A DNA stretch of 64,000 bases from Metaphire vulgaris (lineage: Eukaryota; Annelida; Clitellata; Crassiclitellata; Megascolecidae), in contig CM030849.1 of assembly GCA_018105865.1 (NCBI GenBank), positions 186,001 to 250,000 of the forward strand, written 5' to 3'. Positions 1 through 12,054 of this stretch are shown in pieces. The notes beneath the pieces are model-generated. The model saw only the letters and a list, made by a program, of their open reading frames with translations. It did no database searches and had not been told where the DNA came from. Each line of letters opens with the position of its first letter. The stretch's first letter is position 1. Position numbers and translations under genes: made by a program.

Positions 1-120
1 CTGTGCTGTGTAAACTTTCGATCTCTTTGTCGTCTCCCATGTAACTGTTGTACTTTGGTCATTGGCCAGTTGTACTTAATTTTCAGTATAGTTGTGTCCA
101 ACATTTTGGCCTCAACGGCA

Positions 121-270
121 AAGGGCTCATCCATATAGTACATATACAAAAAGGGCATATTTTCAACCTCCCTCCCGTTTGCACACTATATATGCAAAAT
201 CTCCTAAATCCAACCCCTCCCCTCGGGCCCTCCCCTCAGTGCATACTTACTACAGTATATGGATGGACCG
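121..270 (+). repeat. MITE family M1, copy 1
   Basis: Element beginning GGGCTCATCCATATAG and ending TATATGGATGGACC, so its ends are imperfect inverted repeats. The inner part carries a shared phrase (GCAAAATCTCCTAAATCCAA). Two more copies lie at about 40557-40671 and, inverted, about 53976-54096. There is no coding capacity, so it is a short non-autonomous DNA transposon or similar repeat of unknown superfamily. Confidence 0.65.
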
Positions 271-877
271 AAATGGGTTTTCATGCCGTCTCTTATTACA
301 GTAACTGTTCTTCTTTCTGCTGCTGCTGTTGATATCTTAGATAGATTTTGATTAGGGGGTGCAGATATTTTGTAAAAGTCATTATATGTCATTAGTAAGA
401 TTTTTTTTGGTTGCTCCCATCCCAATAGACACTTTTTCGACTTGTAAGATAATCGTTCTTTAGATCGGCCTATGTCAAATTTTGAATTTGCTGTTTATTT
501 ACTTTCATAGTAATATGTTAATTCCTGATGACACGATTGTTGGAATTTTCTGTTTCAGTATGCAAAGTCATAAATAATAAAAAAGAACAATAATAATAGA
601 GATGACCAGGGACGGTTTCACCATGGGATGACTGGGGATGCACCCCCACCCCCAATAGCCTTTTTCGAGCATGATTTAAAAGGTAAAACGGAAAATCCTT
701 GTTAATAACTTTTTGTTTGACAGACTTCTCAATGTTTAGTCGGTAAAATGGAAATATTCTGCTAATGACCTTCTTTTGCTTGTCAACCCTTTTCGTGATT
801 TATTGCACGGTACGTACCACGACCTTACTCTCTACAAGTCGCACCCCATATTAGTATATTTTACTTGTTATTATTAC

Positions 878-1106
878 TATTATTCGCAGTAGTAGTAGCA
901 AAAGTGGTAGTAGTAGTAATAGCAGTAGTAGTAATAGTAATAGTAGCAGGGTTAGAGTTGCCGGGGTTTGGGGGGTTGACTCCCCCCCCGCTAACTTTGC
1001 AACCCTCCCAAAAATCGCATATCTGGTAGCTATATACATGCAGTTTCTGTCATGCATTGAATTTCAGTCCTCAACCCCCTCTAGCTAAATTTCACAACTC
1101 CAACAC

Positions 1107-1140
<34 letters not shown>

Positions 1141-1152
1141 CACAGCAGCAGC

Positions 1153-1196
<44 letters not shown>

Positions 1197-1240
1197 CACA
1201 GCAGCAGCAGCAGTAGTAGTAGTAGTTGTAGTAGTAGTAA

Positions 1241-1329
<89 letters not shown>

Positions 1330-1335
1330 ATGAGA
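878..1335. repeat. AGT/AAT trinucleotide microsatellites
   Basis: Two stretches, about 878-948 and 1109-1330, are made of AGT repeats with interspersed AGC and ATT runs. The long open frames across them (poly-Leu, poly-Thr, poly-Tyr) are artefacts of the repeat. Confidence 0.9.
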
Positions 1336-1399
1336 GACAAGGGGTGAGTCAGCCACGAATTCGGGGTGGGGTAAGTCTTAGGATTTGTGCTGAGCCTTA

Positions 1400-2020
1400 G
1401 CCATAGTAGTTGAAAATTTGTCTTACCATGCTGCCACTAATGCTCCTGTCCATAACTTAGGCATGGAAAATTTGTGTGGTTTAGTCGGTCACAGAACAGC
1501 AGAGAACAGGAACTTAAAGGCAACCAGCCGAGCAATTGTCATGCAAGGCACCAGAGAGCTTCGAGATACATTTGATGACAATTTCCGAGACTATGCGCAA
1601 TCACTTCACAGAGTGAAAACTATCAAACCTGAGTGGTCAAAAATCAAGACACTGTAGCTGGAAGAAAAATTGGGAAGAAGCTAGCTCAAAATTTGAAATT
1701 TAATGGAAGACTTCTTAAGCAACTCGAGCAGTTGAAGAGTTACAGTGAACCCTTTACCTCGTGTGATGAAATTGATGAGTATCTGTAGCGATAAGCCTTA
1801 TCTGATCAAGTAAAGAAGACAAGGATGAAAGATGGAAGTGCAATACAATCGTGATAGCTGCCTGTCAGTGCCCAGTAATAATCCAGTGTTCCAAATTTGA
1901 CATAAGAAAGGCAAGGAACTGACAGCAGAAGAATTTGGAAACAACGTGAACTTCTGATTGCTAAGAAGTGTTTTGGGTCCAGAAGAGCTGTATCAATATC
2001 TGCTTTTGTGTCCGCCATTG
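1400..2020 (+). pseudogene. Decayed transposon-like ORF
   Basis: An 80-codon open stretch (about 1418-1657) contains ENLCGLVGHRTAENRNL and RELRDTFDDNFRDYAQSLHR. Protein-like sequence continues after stops and shifts: IGKKLAQNLKFNGRLLKQLE to about 1785, then EVQYNRDSCLSVPSNNPVFQ and KELTAEEFGNNVNF to about 1955. At least three in-frame stops or frameshifts break it. There is no intron structure and no upstream exon, which fits a dead copy of a dispersed retro- or DNA-transposon gene. The family is not identified with certainty; it could also be a processed pseudogene. Confidence 0.55.
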
Positions 2021-3093
2021 ACTAAATAACTATTGCACTATAACATTTCAATTATATTCTCCAAATAAAACTGATATATACTTCTTTAAATAAGAAAATG
2101 TGTTTAGTCTGTAGTAAACGTCGGACAAATATTTCGAGTAATGCAATAAGAGGGTGGGCTTTTCAAAATGCCTTCCGGGCCGATCTAAGAAATAATCATG
2201 AGTTCGATCCAACCGTGTTTTCTTCCTCTATACATGTAGGAGCAATGAAAAAAAATATTACACCCAAATTTTTAATTTATCTGCACCCCCTATTTTGATA
2301 GCTTTTGTGTTTTGTCTTAACATTACTTTAAATTGTTTAAGATATCTAATGAATTTTTGCTGGACAGTCATACTATGCATCACCTAGTATGCTAAATTAT
2401 ATAGAAAACATGATATACAAATTCACATACAATTTTATTATGAACAAAATAATGATCATGCATATGTATGTATGATCTGTATGTATATATAATTATATAG
2501 ACATATATACACGAATGCATATACTTATGTACAGTATATTATGTCAGAATATTTAATTAGGCTTCAAAATAGACGAGAAAACTTGAAAATAATAATAAAT
2601 AGACATTTGGAAATGTTCTCTCTATTTAGAATGCAATTTGTTTGGGAATGTACAGCATCATTTAGCACAATGCTCTTATTAATTGAATATTATTGGACCC
2701 TTGGACGTGAGCTCATTTCTAATTTAGGCAGAATTTGGTGAATAATTTAGCTCTTTATCTTTATATTATTCATAACAATTTGTTACCTAAAGTTGATAGT
2801 AGTTGCTTTTATTTTGACATCTGACATAATTCTAATAGCTCTAATTACAATTATTATTAATGGGCATCGATTTAAGACCCAAGATGGCGTCTTTCATGTT
2901 CTCCTATTATAGCTACGGTAGGTATTCCGCATTTGCAGCAGCTGGGTATTCTGTGATAACTTTGATCTGCTATAGATGTTAACAGATTGGACTGGATTGA
3001 TCATAGATTGGATTGTACTTAATGTATTCGGCTGTTACAGTTCAACACATCTACCAGAATGTGTTTATGCTTATCAACCAAAAACAGTCAGGA

Positions 3094-3323
3094 CAGAGGC
3101 GTAGCGAGGGTATCTGGCGCCCCGGGGGTGCACCGTTGGCGCCCCAAACACACTGCTGACGAGCAAAAAATGGGTCGTCACATCGTTCTCTACGGCGCCC
3201 CTCCCCTCAACTCTCTACGACGCCCCTCTTCTTATACTTCTGACGAGCAAAAAGGTCACCGCACTTGTTTCTTCTTATTTATTGTGCACATGCCCCACCT
3301 GCCCCCCCGTCGCTACGCCTCTG
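3094..3323. mobile_element. hAT-like MITE (CAGAGGCGTAGC type)
   Basis: Starts CAGAGGCGTAGCGAGGG and ends CGTCGCTACGCCTCTG, a perfect inverted-repeat core. Flanking 8-mers AGTCAGGA (3086-3093) and AGTTAGGA (3324-3331) match 7/8, as expected for the 8-bp target duplication of hAT transposons. No transposase frame inside. Confidence 0.75.
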
Positions 3324-3840
3324 AGTTAGGATGTCATTTTCCTACATCTACAATGGGACACACTCTTCATTTGACCTTCAAAATCTCCACTCCACTACAA
3401 ACCGCTGCCATAGCCTCCTCATATCTGCATATTAATATATATCTGCTTACCCGGTATATAAGCAGCTACTACTGTACTACTTCCAAAGTGCCATATAAAC
3501 TTACGAGATTTTACTCATTTACTTACTTATACATCAGGAGTCACTTGGAGTATAGTGACTTGTGTACCTGCATGATGCTTTAGTTCATCATAATTACAGT
3601 TATTATGTATTGATTATCTGAACATTGCAAAGATCTAAGTTCATCAAATAAGTAATTGTCTGTTGCAGTGCAACTGGTGTTTGAACAGAATTACATTTCT
3701 AGCACAACAGACCATCAGACTATATATTATAAATAAGTTCTGTGTAAAATTCCGACCAATTCTTCAATGTTCTAAGACTATCGCTTTAATAACAGACCTG
3801 TAATGTTTGAACGAGGCTTAGGATTTCCATCGAAGGCGTT

Positions 3841-6586
3841 TTATGTGTTGGCGTAAATTGGTCGTTCGGTCATTTTGGCAGAGGAGGGGGCGACGCTGGT
3901 CGTTGGAAGAGCGTAGACGTCTCCCATTGGTCCAATTTTAACGGTTGGAGAACATCCGGCGGAAGTAGTTCCATTTCCGTTAGCATCTAATGGTTCTGCG
4001 TATATTGGACCAGAGAGGTTCTGAGTGTTGGTGTATAATTTACTTGGTTCTGCATAAGTGACTCCTTCGTTGAAATCCAGTGAAGCGTAAACAGTTCCTT
4101 TTTGACCGGCAGGCGTATCATTGGCAGTCCTTTCCGCCAGAGGAATGTCGGCGTAGATGCTTCGTTCTTCTGTTGCTGTAGCAGCAGGTGGATTCTCCTC
4201 TTTGGGTTTCTTGTCTTTTGTAGTCTCAGAGTCAGTCTGTGCTGGTTCAGTTTTGTTCCTGAAAATAATTTTGGTCACATGATGTCAGTATCTGGTTTTG
4301 CTAAACTTACTGATCCACATACAAATTGTAGATGCTTTGATTTCGATGAAGCTCTGCATTTCTTAGTATATCTCTTAGTTAATTTATGATCCGATTGAGT
4401 TTAGTAATTAAGCGTCTAGACAAAGGAATGTCGATTTGTGTAAAGATAATTTTAGAACATTGACGGAAAATATTGTGTTGTTTGTGTGATTTTGTGTGGG
4501 TTTTATATCAAACAACAGGAATTGCTTACTTTGATGATTTTGATTTTCGACATATGACAACCAGAATGACAATTATGCACAAAATGACAATCACTGCTCC
4601 AGCACCAACTGCAATGGGAACTGAAAAATTATAAGAATTTAACATTTAAATCACATTATTTCAATTAAGAAGTAAGAGCGAATGAGTAGCTTTAGCTGAA
4701 AGGCTAAATTGCCTTGTTTTGGTTAAATAGCTTTGATGATGCATAGTTCATACATAGTAAATCAATGAGTACATAAATGAGTACACATTTCATACATAGT
4801 ACATAGACGAGTGCATAGTTCATTGAGTATCTGATTTGATAAGACAAAGTTACCTGTCATTGATGAAACATTGCTGTCAGCAGTTGTTGTAGATTTCGTA
4901 GAGTTTGAGTCTGTTCTGGTTGGAACTGTAATTATTGAAAAAGTAGTTGAAATATTGTGCATTATTTATTTTTATTTAAATAGTTTTATGAAAGTTTACA
5001 GAGCTTAATTATTTGAAAAAAGTGGCAAAATGATTACAGGTTTGTCTGTTTGAGCAATTCTTCAAACTGTTGGTATTTTGCAATTTAAATATTTCAGAAA
5101 ATACTTAATTCTAAATTGCTTATAATTATTCCCGAGACAGGAAGCAGCAATGTTTAAAGAAGACGCAACGTTACTCGAATATGGTATTGAGGAAATCTCA
5201 TTGTGTTTAATCATAGAGGTTGTAATAGGAGTCATTGTTGTTGTTGTTGTTGTTGTAGTAGATGGAAAATTACCGGTACTAGCAGTTGTTTGAGTTGTGG
5301 TGGATTGTTTGCTAGAACTTCTGCTGGTTGAACTTATCGTTGTTGAAGGATGAGTTTTTCCTGACAAAAAATATGCTCCATTGTTACTTTGTTTCAGATT
5401 TTTATTTATACCTCAATTTTCAACCATTACACTTGGAAAGAAATAATTTGTTTGAACAATTAGCATTTCCAAGAAATATGTGATTGCTCTAGAGCAGCGG
5501 TTCTCAACCTGTGGTCCGCGGACCAAAAGTGGTCCGCAAGAGGGGTCTAGTGGTCTGTGGCAGATTCTGAAAAAAGCATTAATAAAAATTAGATGTATTT
5601 CAGTAAGTTGCGACAGTGGCGTAGCCAAGGGGGTTTTGGGTTAAACCCCCCTGGGTGGCGAGGAAATTTTTTTAAAAATTGTGTTTCCATGCATTTTTTA
5701 TTTTCAGATGCGGTTTTGAGGGTCAAAACTCCCCTTGGCGCTGCTGACCAAAATATTTTAACGCACGTAATAGGTGACGACCTTTTTTACTTGTCATTGT
5801 CATCCGAAAGGATAAATTTTAATTTAAGAAGACGGAAAGATATGATGACCTTTTTTTGCTTGTCAAGATTTTTCTAAAGTTGGTGACGGTCAAAAGTCAA
5901 AACCAACCCCCCTTCCGTAAATCCTGGCTACGCCACTGAGTTGTGATAAGGTTTTTTTGTTTGCGTGTCAAGAATTTTAGTACGGTAAGTTGTGAAAAGG
6001 TTTTTGCTTGTCAGTTGCCATGATTTTTCTCAATTTTCAGGTTTCAGGTGGTATGCGAGAAATTTTTGATCTTCAAAAGTGGTCTGCGAGACATTAAATG
6101 TTTTATTATTATTATTTTTTATTCATTAAATTTCATTTATTTATTGTTATTTTTGCACTTAATGTAATTCTGATAGAAATACTGAAATATAATGGCTCCA
6201 TCTTATTATCTATAAGAACCATGAATGTAAAATACTGACCTCGTTGTTCACAGACTACTGAAAGCATTGCATTGTTGCAGTCTGATGTTCTCCATTGGCC
6301 GTCATTTTCCCAAATGCTAATGCAGAAGACTCTCTCAGTAGGCATTGCTTGTCTTCTGACCCAATTGGTGTACTTCACTTCTTCTTCTGTTGATTCTGAA
6401 GATAAGAGAAATCACTTATTTAATTATGATAATCAGAGGCAGCTGCAAACTGCTCTTCTGATTGAAATAGCGATTATACAGGGAATAGGAATTTCATAGC
6501 ATATCATTAATCATAGATAATTGAATTCTTTACAGTAGGCCTAATAACTACTACTACTACTACTATTAATACTAATTGACTACTAC

Positions 6587-6645
<59 letters not shown>

Positions 6646-9387
6646 TGGCAAACCTTTTCTTTTATTGAAAGTTATCCAAACCCAATCAGCTTTTCTTATT
6701 CCAATCCAATAATTATTATTTGGAAATCTATGATTCTTAAGATTCTGTTGATCTTGACGAGTAAGAACAGCAAGATCTCCTCCATTTGATAAACATTCAT
6801 TTCTGGCTCCATACCAAGACTCATTACCATATTCACTTGGAATGAGACAACCATTTGTTGCATTTACTTCATGTTGGCCATTGCATTGACGATCTAAATA
6901 CAACATCAGATATAAACTTTGAGATGAAATATGATTTCATAGAAAATGTTTAAGTGATGACTGAATATTGAATGATGCTCTCTTTCTATGAAGACTGGTG
7001 AGTGTCAAACAGTAAAAGCAAATGTGAAAATAAAGACAAGTATGTCAAGAAAAACAATAGCATGTTTACTTTACATGTGCTAAATTAATTGATCTTAAAT
7101 AATTAAGAAAACTTACCTTTGTTTTGGCATAAATACCAAGCACTGTGCACAGGATTTACTGTTTTAAGTATGTTGTCTGCTCCTGTGTGCTGCTCATTGA
7201 AAATTGTCATGTGTGTATTATCAGCTGACTGAGGTGAGTCAGAGGAAATTGTAACTGAAAGAATTCAATGAAGAAGCACTGAGAATACAAAGTGATGAAG
7301 TGATGAAAATCTTTCATCTGACACATTTCATATTCTAAGCTTAGATGTTACTGTGATGGTCTGTTCTGTGTCAGTTTAATGCTTATATGGTAACAGGGGA
7401 GGGAGGCAAATTTTACTGAACCTCCTGAATGACAAATAATTTTTGTCTTATGAATAATTAGTTATGCATGTATTTTTTTGGACTTTATTCTTTGTCATAT
7501 TGTGTGTGTGTTGTGTTTGTTTAAAGTCGTGTCTGTATCAAAGATAATGAGCGTCTAGTTTGTCATGATGATTGTTTCAAAGGTTATATTTAGTTTCAGT
7601 GTGGCATTTAATAGAAGCTTGACTTTTTCTTCCAAGTATGCTATTGTAATTTGTAAACATTTTATTTGTTGATGTAATTGTAATCCGCTTAACTAGTCAA
7701 GAATGAACTAACTGATGAGGGTAAAATGCCATGGATTTGTGGTAAATGTGGGAAAATGTATTTTACGAAGACTTGAATTGTCTGCTGCAGCTACAGTTAG
7801 ATGCATATACTGACTAATACATGTAAGGACTGGGAAGAGTATAGTACCGGTTGTTATACATACAATCAGTTCGTTATTCTACGCAATGCTGCTATATAGT
7901 TTATCTCCTATGTCAGTTTTGATGCGATTTGTCTCTAATTAACATCGATATTGAGGAGTACATAAAATGTGATTTCTTACCAAATGTTATATTTCTTAAG
8001 CAGACCACATTAAGGCCTATGCAATTAATTTACTGATCTCACTTTCGGTTCTAAGAGCGTCACTAGCGGGTGTCAGATTGAACCCAAATACTGACTGGTT
8101 GGCGTTGATGCCGTATTACTAGGCATCTAAGATGATCCTTCAGAGTCACAGCACATTTCCATGAGGGTGTATTTCCCCGGCGATCCTGGCTAGATTAAAA
8201 AGTGCACTTTTAGGATGGTCTGGATTTTGAATGCCATATAGTCTGGAACACTGCTTATTGTAGCATTGTTAAAGCCTTTCAAGAGGAAGCAAACTGCGTT
8301 TTCATAATTGGGAAGGCACAGATGACAACCATGGAAATAGCCACTTTAGAAAATGGGTTCATTATGATTTTATTTTGCCTAAAGGAATGTCAGTGGGAAT
8401 ACCTAACATAAAGTCCCTGTTAATGGGGGTTTTACTGTAGTATGCATGTTTTCAGAATATCACAGTGAGCGAGGATTGTTTTGTCATTTGACAGAATCAA
8501 ACGCTATTTGAAACAATCAGAACTTACAGTAAGACTTGTTTAGAGGACATTATTATGAACACACTCAGTTATAAGAACATGGATGATGGAACTCACGTGT
8601 AGTATTCAATGTTTGACCATTATTGATCCAAGTCCAGTTTTTGTATATTTTCCTCTTTCCTGATGTCCATGCAGCATTTATGCTCTGTTTATTTGAGTTT
8701 TTCAAATGTTTAAAATATTCTTCAATTGCTGTTTGTTCTTCTCTGTTTCGAATGATTGGTAGAGAATAGTTCTTGTTTTGACACTTTCCATGTGCAATAT
8801 TCCAATTCGATTCTCCATTTGAGACAAAAAAATAACACAATTTTCCTTCTGTGATATTATAACAGCGCCAGTGATCTACAGATCCAGTTTGTTGGCCATT
8901 TGAGAAATCGACTTCAGCTGTCAATATTCCTGCAATCAATAATTTGTCATTCAGTGATGTCATTTGTGCCAAACAAATTTTAGTGCTAATTGCTTTTAAG
9001 AAAATCTAAGTAAGCAGTGACCTATGATAACAGCTTTGACATAATAATTATAATACTTTAATGCACTTAAAAAATTAGTCATCAAATACTTTTAAGCTGA
9101 CAACTTAAGTTCATTAATATCAAGGCATTAAGTAAATCAGAAGTTTTAGTGACATAGGCCTTAATGCTGTCTAATGTCCGATGACTGTATAGAATTCTTA
9201 CATTGAATAGACTAAAATGTGTAATAATACTCAGAGTTTATATAAATGGGTGTTGAAAAGTCCGAGTGACAACTCAAACATCCTGAAAACTTAAAAATCA
9301 AATGTTTGAAAAGTGAAAACTGATGTTTTCTTACTTACCTAAAAGTGAAACCAAGAAACTTTTCAATGTTATTCTTGTGATCCTCAT
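3841..9387 (-). CDS. Receptor A: two C-type lectin domains, TM, multi-tyrosine tail
   Basis: Nine exons on the minus strand: 9387-9339 (start ATG, hydrophobic signal sequence), 8929-8597 and 7254-7117 (lectin domain 1), 6893-6654 and 6395-6240 (lectin domain 2), 5360-5274 and 4925-4854 (Ser/Thr stalk), 4620-4530 (TM), 4258-3841 (tail). Lengths sum to 1584 nt, exactly 528 codons. All ectodomain introns are phase 1 and the TM-tail intron is phase 2. Domain 2 shows YWIGIRKADWVW, WENDGQWRTSDC and a closing VVCEQR; no EPN or QPD motif is present, so calcium/sugar binding of the classical type is doubtful. The TM is followed by basic CRKSKSSK. The tail has eight tyrosines in short motifs: SIYADI (ITIM-like), TVYASLDF, TYAEP, LYTNT, IYAEP, VYALP, IYANT. 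YxN sites resemble Grb2-SH2 ligands. Probably a type I surface receptor; ligand unknown. Introns hold a hAT element, TAA repeats and otherwise nothing recognisable (for example 7260-8590). Confidence 0.82.
5495..6100. mobile_element. hAT-like element with SPIN/Charlie-type end, interrupted
   Basis: Starts CAGCGGTTCTCAACCTGTGG, a terminal sequence typical of one hAT group, followed by GGTCCGCGGACC. A related phrase, AAAAGTGGTCTGCGAGACAT, lies at about 6069-6094. The body is split by the MITE at 5614-5938. The right end is not clearly defined. It sits in an intron of receptor A. Confidence 0.55.
5614..5938. mobile_element. hAT-like MITE (CAGTGGCGTAGCC type), nested
   Basis: Starts CAGTGGCGTAGCCAAGG and ends CCTGGCTACGCCACTG. 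Flanks AGTTGCGA (5606-5613) and AGTTGTGA (5939-5946) match 7/8, an 8-bp duplication. It lies inside the older element at 5495-6100. Confidence 0.78.
6540..6650. repeat. ACT/TAA microsatellite
   Basis: Runs of ACTACT then TAATAA within an intron of receptor A, ending 4 bp before the exon at 6654. Confidence 0.9.
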
Positions 9388-9610
9388 TCTTGAAAATATC
9401 TTCTAATCCACAAAACAATAATACAGTTTGCTTTAAAGCATTTCAGATGCTATAGCTGTTAATTACAGCACTCACTTATACATGCTAGTAGTATGAACTG
9501 TAACGTGCTGACAGTAGCAGGGCATGCACTCCGTTAGCAGTCTGTCTATAAATGATCTGCTATTAATTGCTTGAGAGATACATGCATTTCTATATATGCA
9601 TATCCTGATA

Positions 9611-9640
9611 TGTGTGTGTGTGTGTGTGTGTGTGCGCGCG
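9611..9640. repeat. GT microsatellite
   Basis: Short GT/GC dinucleotide run between receptor A and receptor B. I see no gene in 9400-12050; it holds this run and two SINE-like segments. Confidence 0.85.
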
Positions 9641-10002
9641 CACTAGCACATGCGCATGTGTCTGTGTGTTTAAGCTTAATCATTTAATGCTTTGTTGATT
9701 AGGAAAATTATGATGGGATAATGTTGGTTTAGATGTAGAATGAATTTTGTTGGACTTGTCAATGCATAAGGTACCGGTAGTTGTAAATGTACAGGAAAAC
9801 ATGATTGACAGATTCATGCAAATAATTTTGTTGTGGACATCATCTGTGAGTTTCTCATCTGTTTTGAAGGTGACTGAAAGAAAGTCAAAGTCCTTTCCGA
9901 GCCTCACGGACTCACAGATCCCCATTCTCCCCATTGTTATAGGCTTATAGCCTTCAGTCAGGCGTGCAATAACACGGATACTCAGAAAAAGTCAAAGTCC
10001 TT

Positions 10003-10165
10003 CCCGTGGCATCGCGTGGTGTACATGCTTCACTTACCACAGATTTTAACCGCTTTTTCTCAGTTTACTACCGCCCTGTAGTGAATAAGGCTGAGGGGCT
10101 TGAAACTATGACCTTCTGCATCGTCGTCCAACGTTGCTACCACTCTGCTAACTTCCCTCCCCTAT
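10003..10165 (-). repeat. tRNA-derived SINE-like copy (diverged)
   Basis: Read on the minus strand it begins GTTAGCAGAGTGGTAGCAAC and shares the internal phrase AGCCTTATTCACTACAGGG with the better copy at 10700-10930. The B-box-like region is degraded. Confidence 0.5.
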
Positions 10166-10699
10166 TTTACACTTTGACACAATTTAGCTTTGGGAGGCAA
10201 TTCATGCATCACCTGACTGTACACGTTACATTATATCAAAGTAATCATCTTCAAAGCAGATGAAAAAGCTAGCAGATGATGAGAAATGCAATGTCATTTT
10301 TCTCTAATTTTGTAATTTTGTTTTGAAATGTATAGCATCCTAATGCGCACTGCACTTATGAATGAAGTTAAATGTAAAATTTGGTATATTTTATTTACAC
10401 TTTTGGCAAAACCTCCTGAATTAATTATTTAGTTCCTTGTTGTATTTTTGTATCCGGCAGATTGACCCAGTGATAGTGTATAAGCTTTTATATTGACATT
10501 TGACATCTGGCTAAATTTTTATTGCTTATTCTGATAGCTCTGCAGTTATTAATAATAGACTTTAATATCTTCACTTTTCAGGCCCAGGAAATCATCGTTC
10601 ACTTTCTCCTATTGTGACTGAATATTCAGCATTTGCAGATGCATGTTTTGCTAATCAGCTATAGATGTTAATACATTCAACTGTATTGATTATAGCCAA

Positions 10700-10930
10700 A
10701 GTCACAGCCCATCCCGGCTAACAGGGTTCATTGGGAGGCGCTGATCTCCGTTTCTATAGCCCTTCATCCAGGCATGACTGTTTGACTGCACAGTGTTACC
10801 ACTGCTACTTATTTTGCCACTGCCCTCTAGCGAGTGAAGGCTGAGTCAACCTTAGTGCTCATGCGGGTATTGAACCTGTGACCTTAGGGTCTCCACGTCA
10901 TCTTTGTTACCACTCTGCTAACTTCCTGTC
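10700..10930 (-). repeat. tRNA-derived SINE-like element
   Basis: The minus strand reads GTTAGCAGAGTGGTAACAAA (A-box-like TAGCAGAGTGG) and about 35 bases later GGTTCAATACC (B-box-like). This is the spacing of a tRNA promoter, followed by a non-tRNA body containing CTCGCTAGAGGGCAGTGGC. Related copies: 10003-10165 and a fragment at 17976-18052. Confidence 0.6.
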
Positions 10931-12054
10931 TGATAAATTAATTGATTGTAGAATAGAATGTACATAGATTGTTACACTGCACTGTTTAAATTCACTGTTT
11001 CTGCCAAAATGCAAATATATTTACCAAGTTATTCAGCAGTCACAATGTCAAGGCATTCTGAATCAGAGGTAACTTAAGACCAGTTGTGTAACTGATGCTA
11101 TAAGTAATAATTGTTAAAATACTATTCTTCGCTTTGTTTTGTTGTAGTTTTCATTATTGTTTAAATGTTTAGCAAATTTTATGCTTTTTTCAACTAGCTG
11201 AGTTCTGAAGAGAAGCTGCAAATATTTGAAGTTCATCAAATAAGTGATTGTTTGTTTGCAGCACAAATGATCTTTGAACACAATTATTTTTCTATAAGAC
11301 TATATAATCTGGTAGTTGTAGCAGACAGTATTTTTCTGGTGATAGACTATTTGTAGCCCTAACTCTAACCCTAACTTAATCTTAATTATGAATTTGTAAA
11401 GTCCACACATGCACCTCCCTCTGCCTTAGTGTAGTTTGTATTTGGTCCACTGCCTTGTAAGAGAGACACCATCATAGCTCACTGATGTTGACTGTGGACA
11501 GTTAGTTATTTGTCTCATTTATCAAACATAAATGTGTTTGTCTGTGTTTTTTTATCTGTATTCTGCTTTGGTAGTCGTAGTCAGCTAACTGCTGTGACTA
11601 ATTGCTGTTTGTAGACAGTATGAAGACTTATTTATCCTGGTTTTTAAGTGCATGTTTTGGTAATACCGGTAGTTCTTAGTTTATGCTTTGAATACAGTGC
11701 AATAAGTTTTTAATCTAAAATGAATTTTTACATTGTTACTGATCTGAAACCATCCATATTAGATGGATTAAATTCTTAGCTAAGAATATCGGATCTAATG
11801 TATTAAGGCTTTGTTATTTCCCTTAGACTTTTATGTTATTTAAATGAAATGGTCTTGTACAATTATATTATAATAGTCTCAGAATTGTCAGATGAAACTA
11901 AAAATGATCTTTTAGCAAAACTATCTCTTCAGAATTCCCAAAAGCTCAATGCATAAATACACTGGACCATCTTTGGATCATTTCAGCCAATTGACTGTTG
12001 ACTGTTGTCATCTGAAGTTCTTCCCATAATTAATAATTAATAATTAATAATTAA

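Noticed and set aside
851..1340. Long minus-strand frames rich in Leu, Thr, Asn or Tyr
   Set aside because: They are translations of AGT/ATT microsatellites with no splice or start context. The same applies to frames over 14426-15011, 36082-36594, 37153-37814 and 41595-41932.
11356..11380. Telomere-like CCCTAA repeats (also near 61358)
   Set aside because: Only two or three imperfect units in otherwise ordinary sequence; expected by chance.
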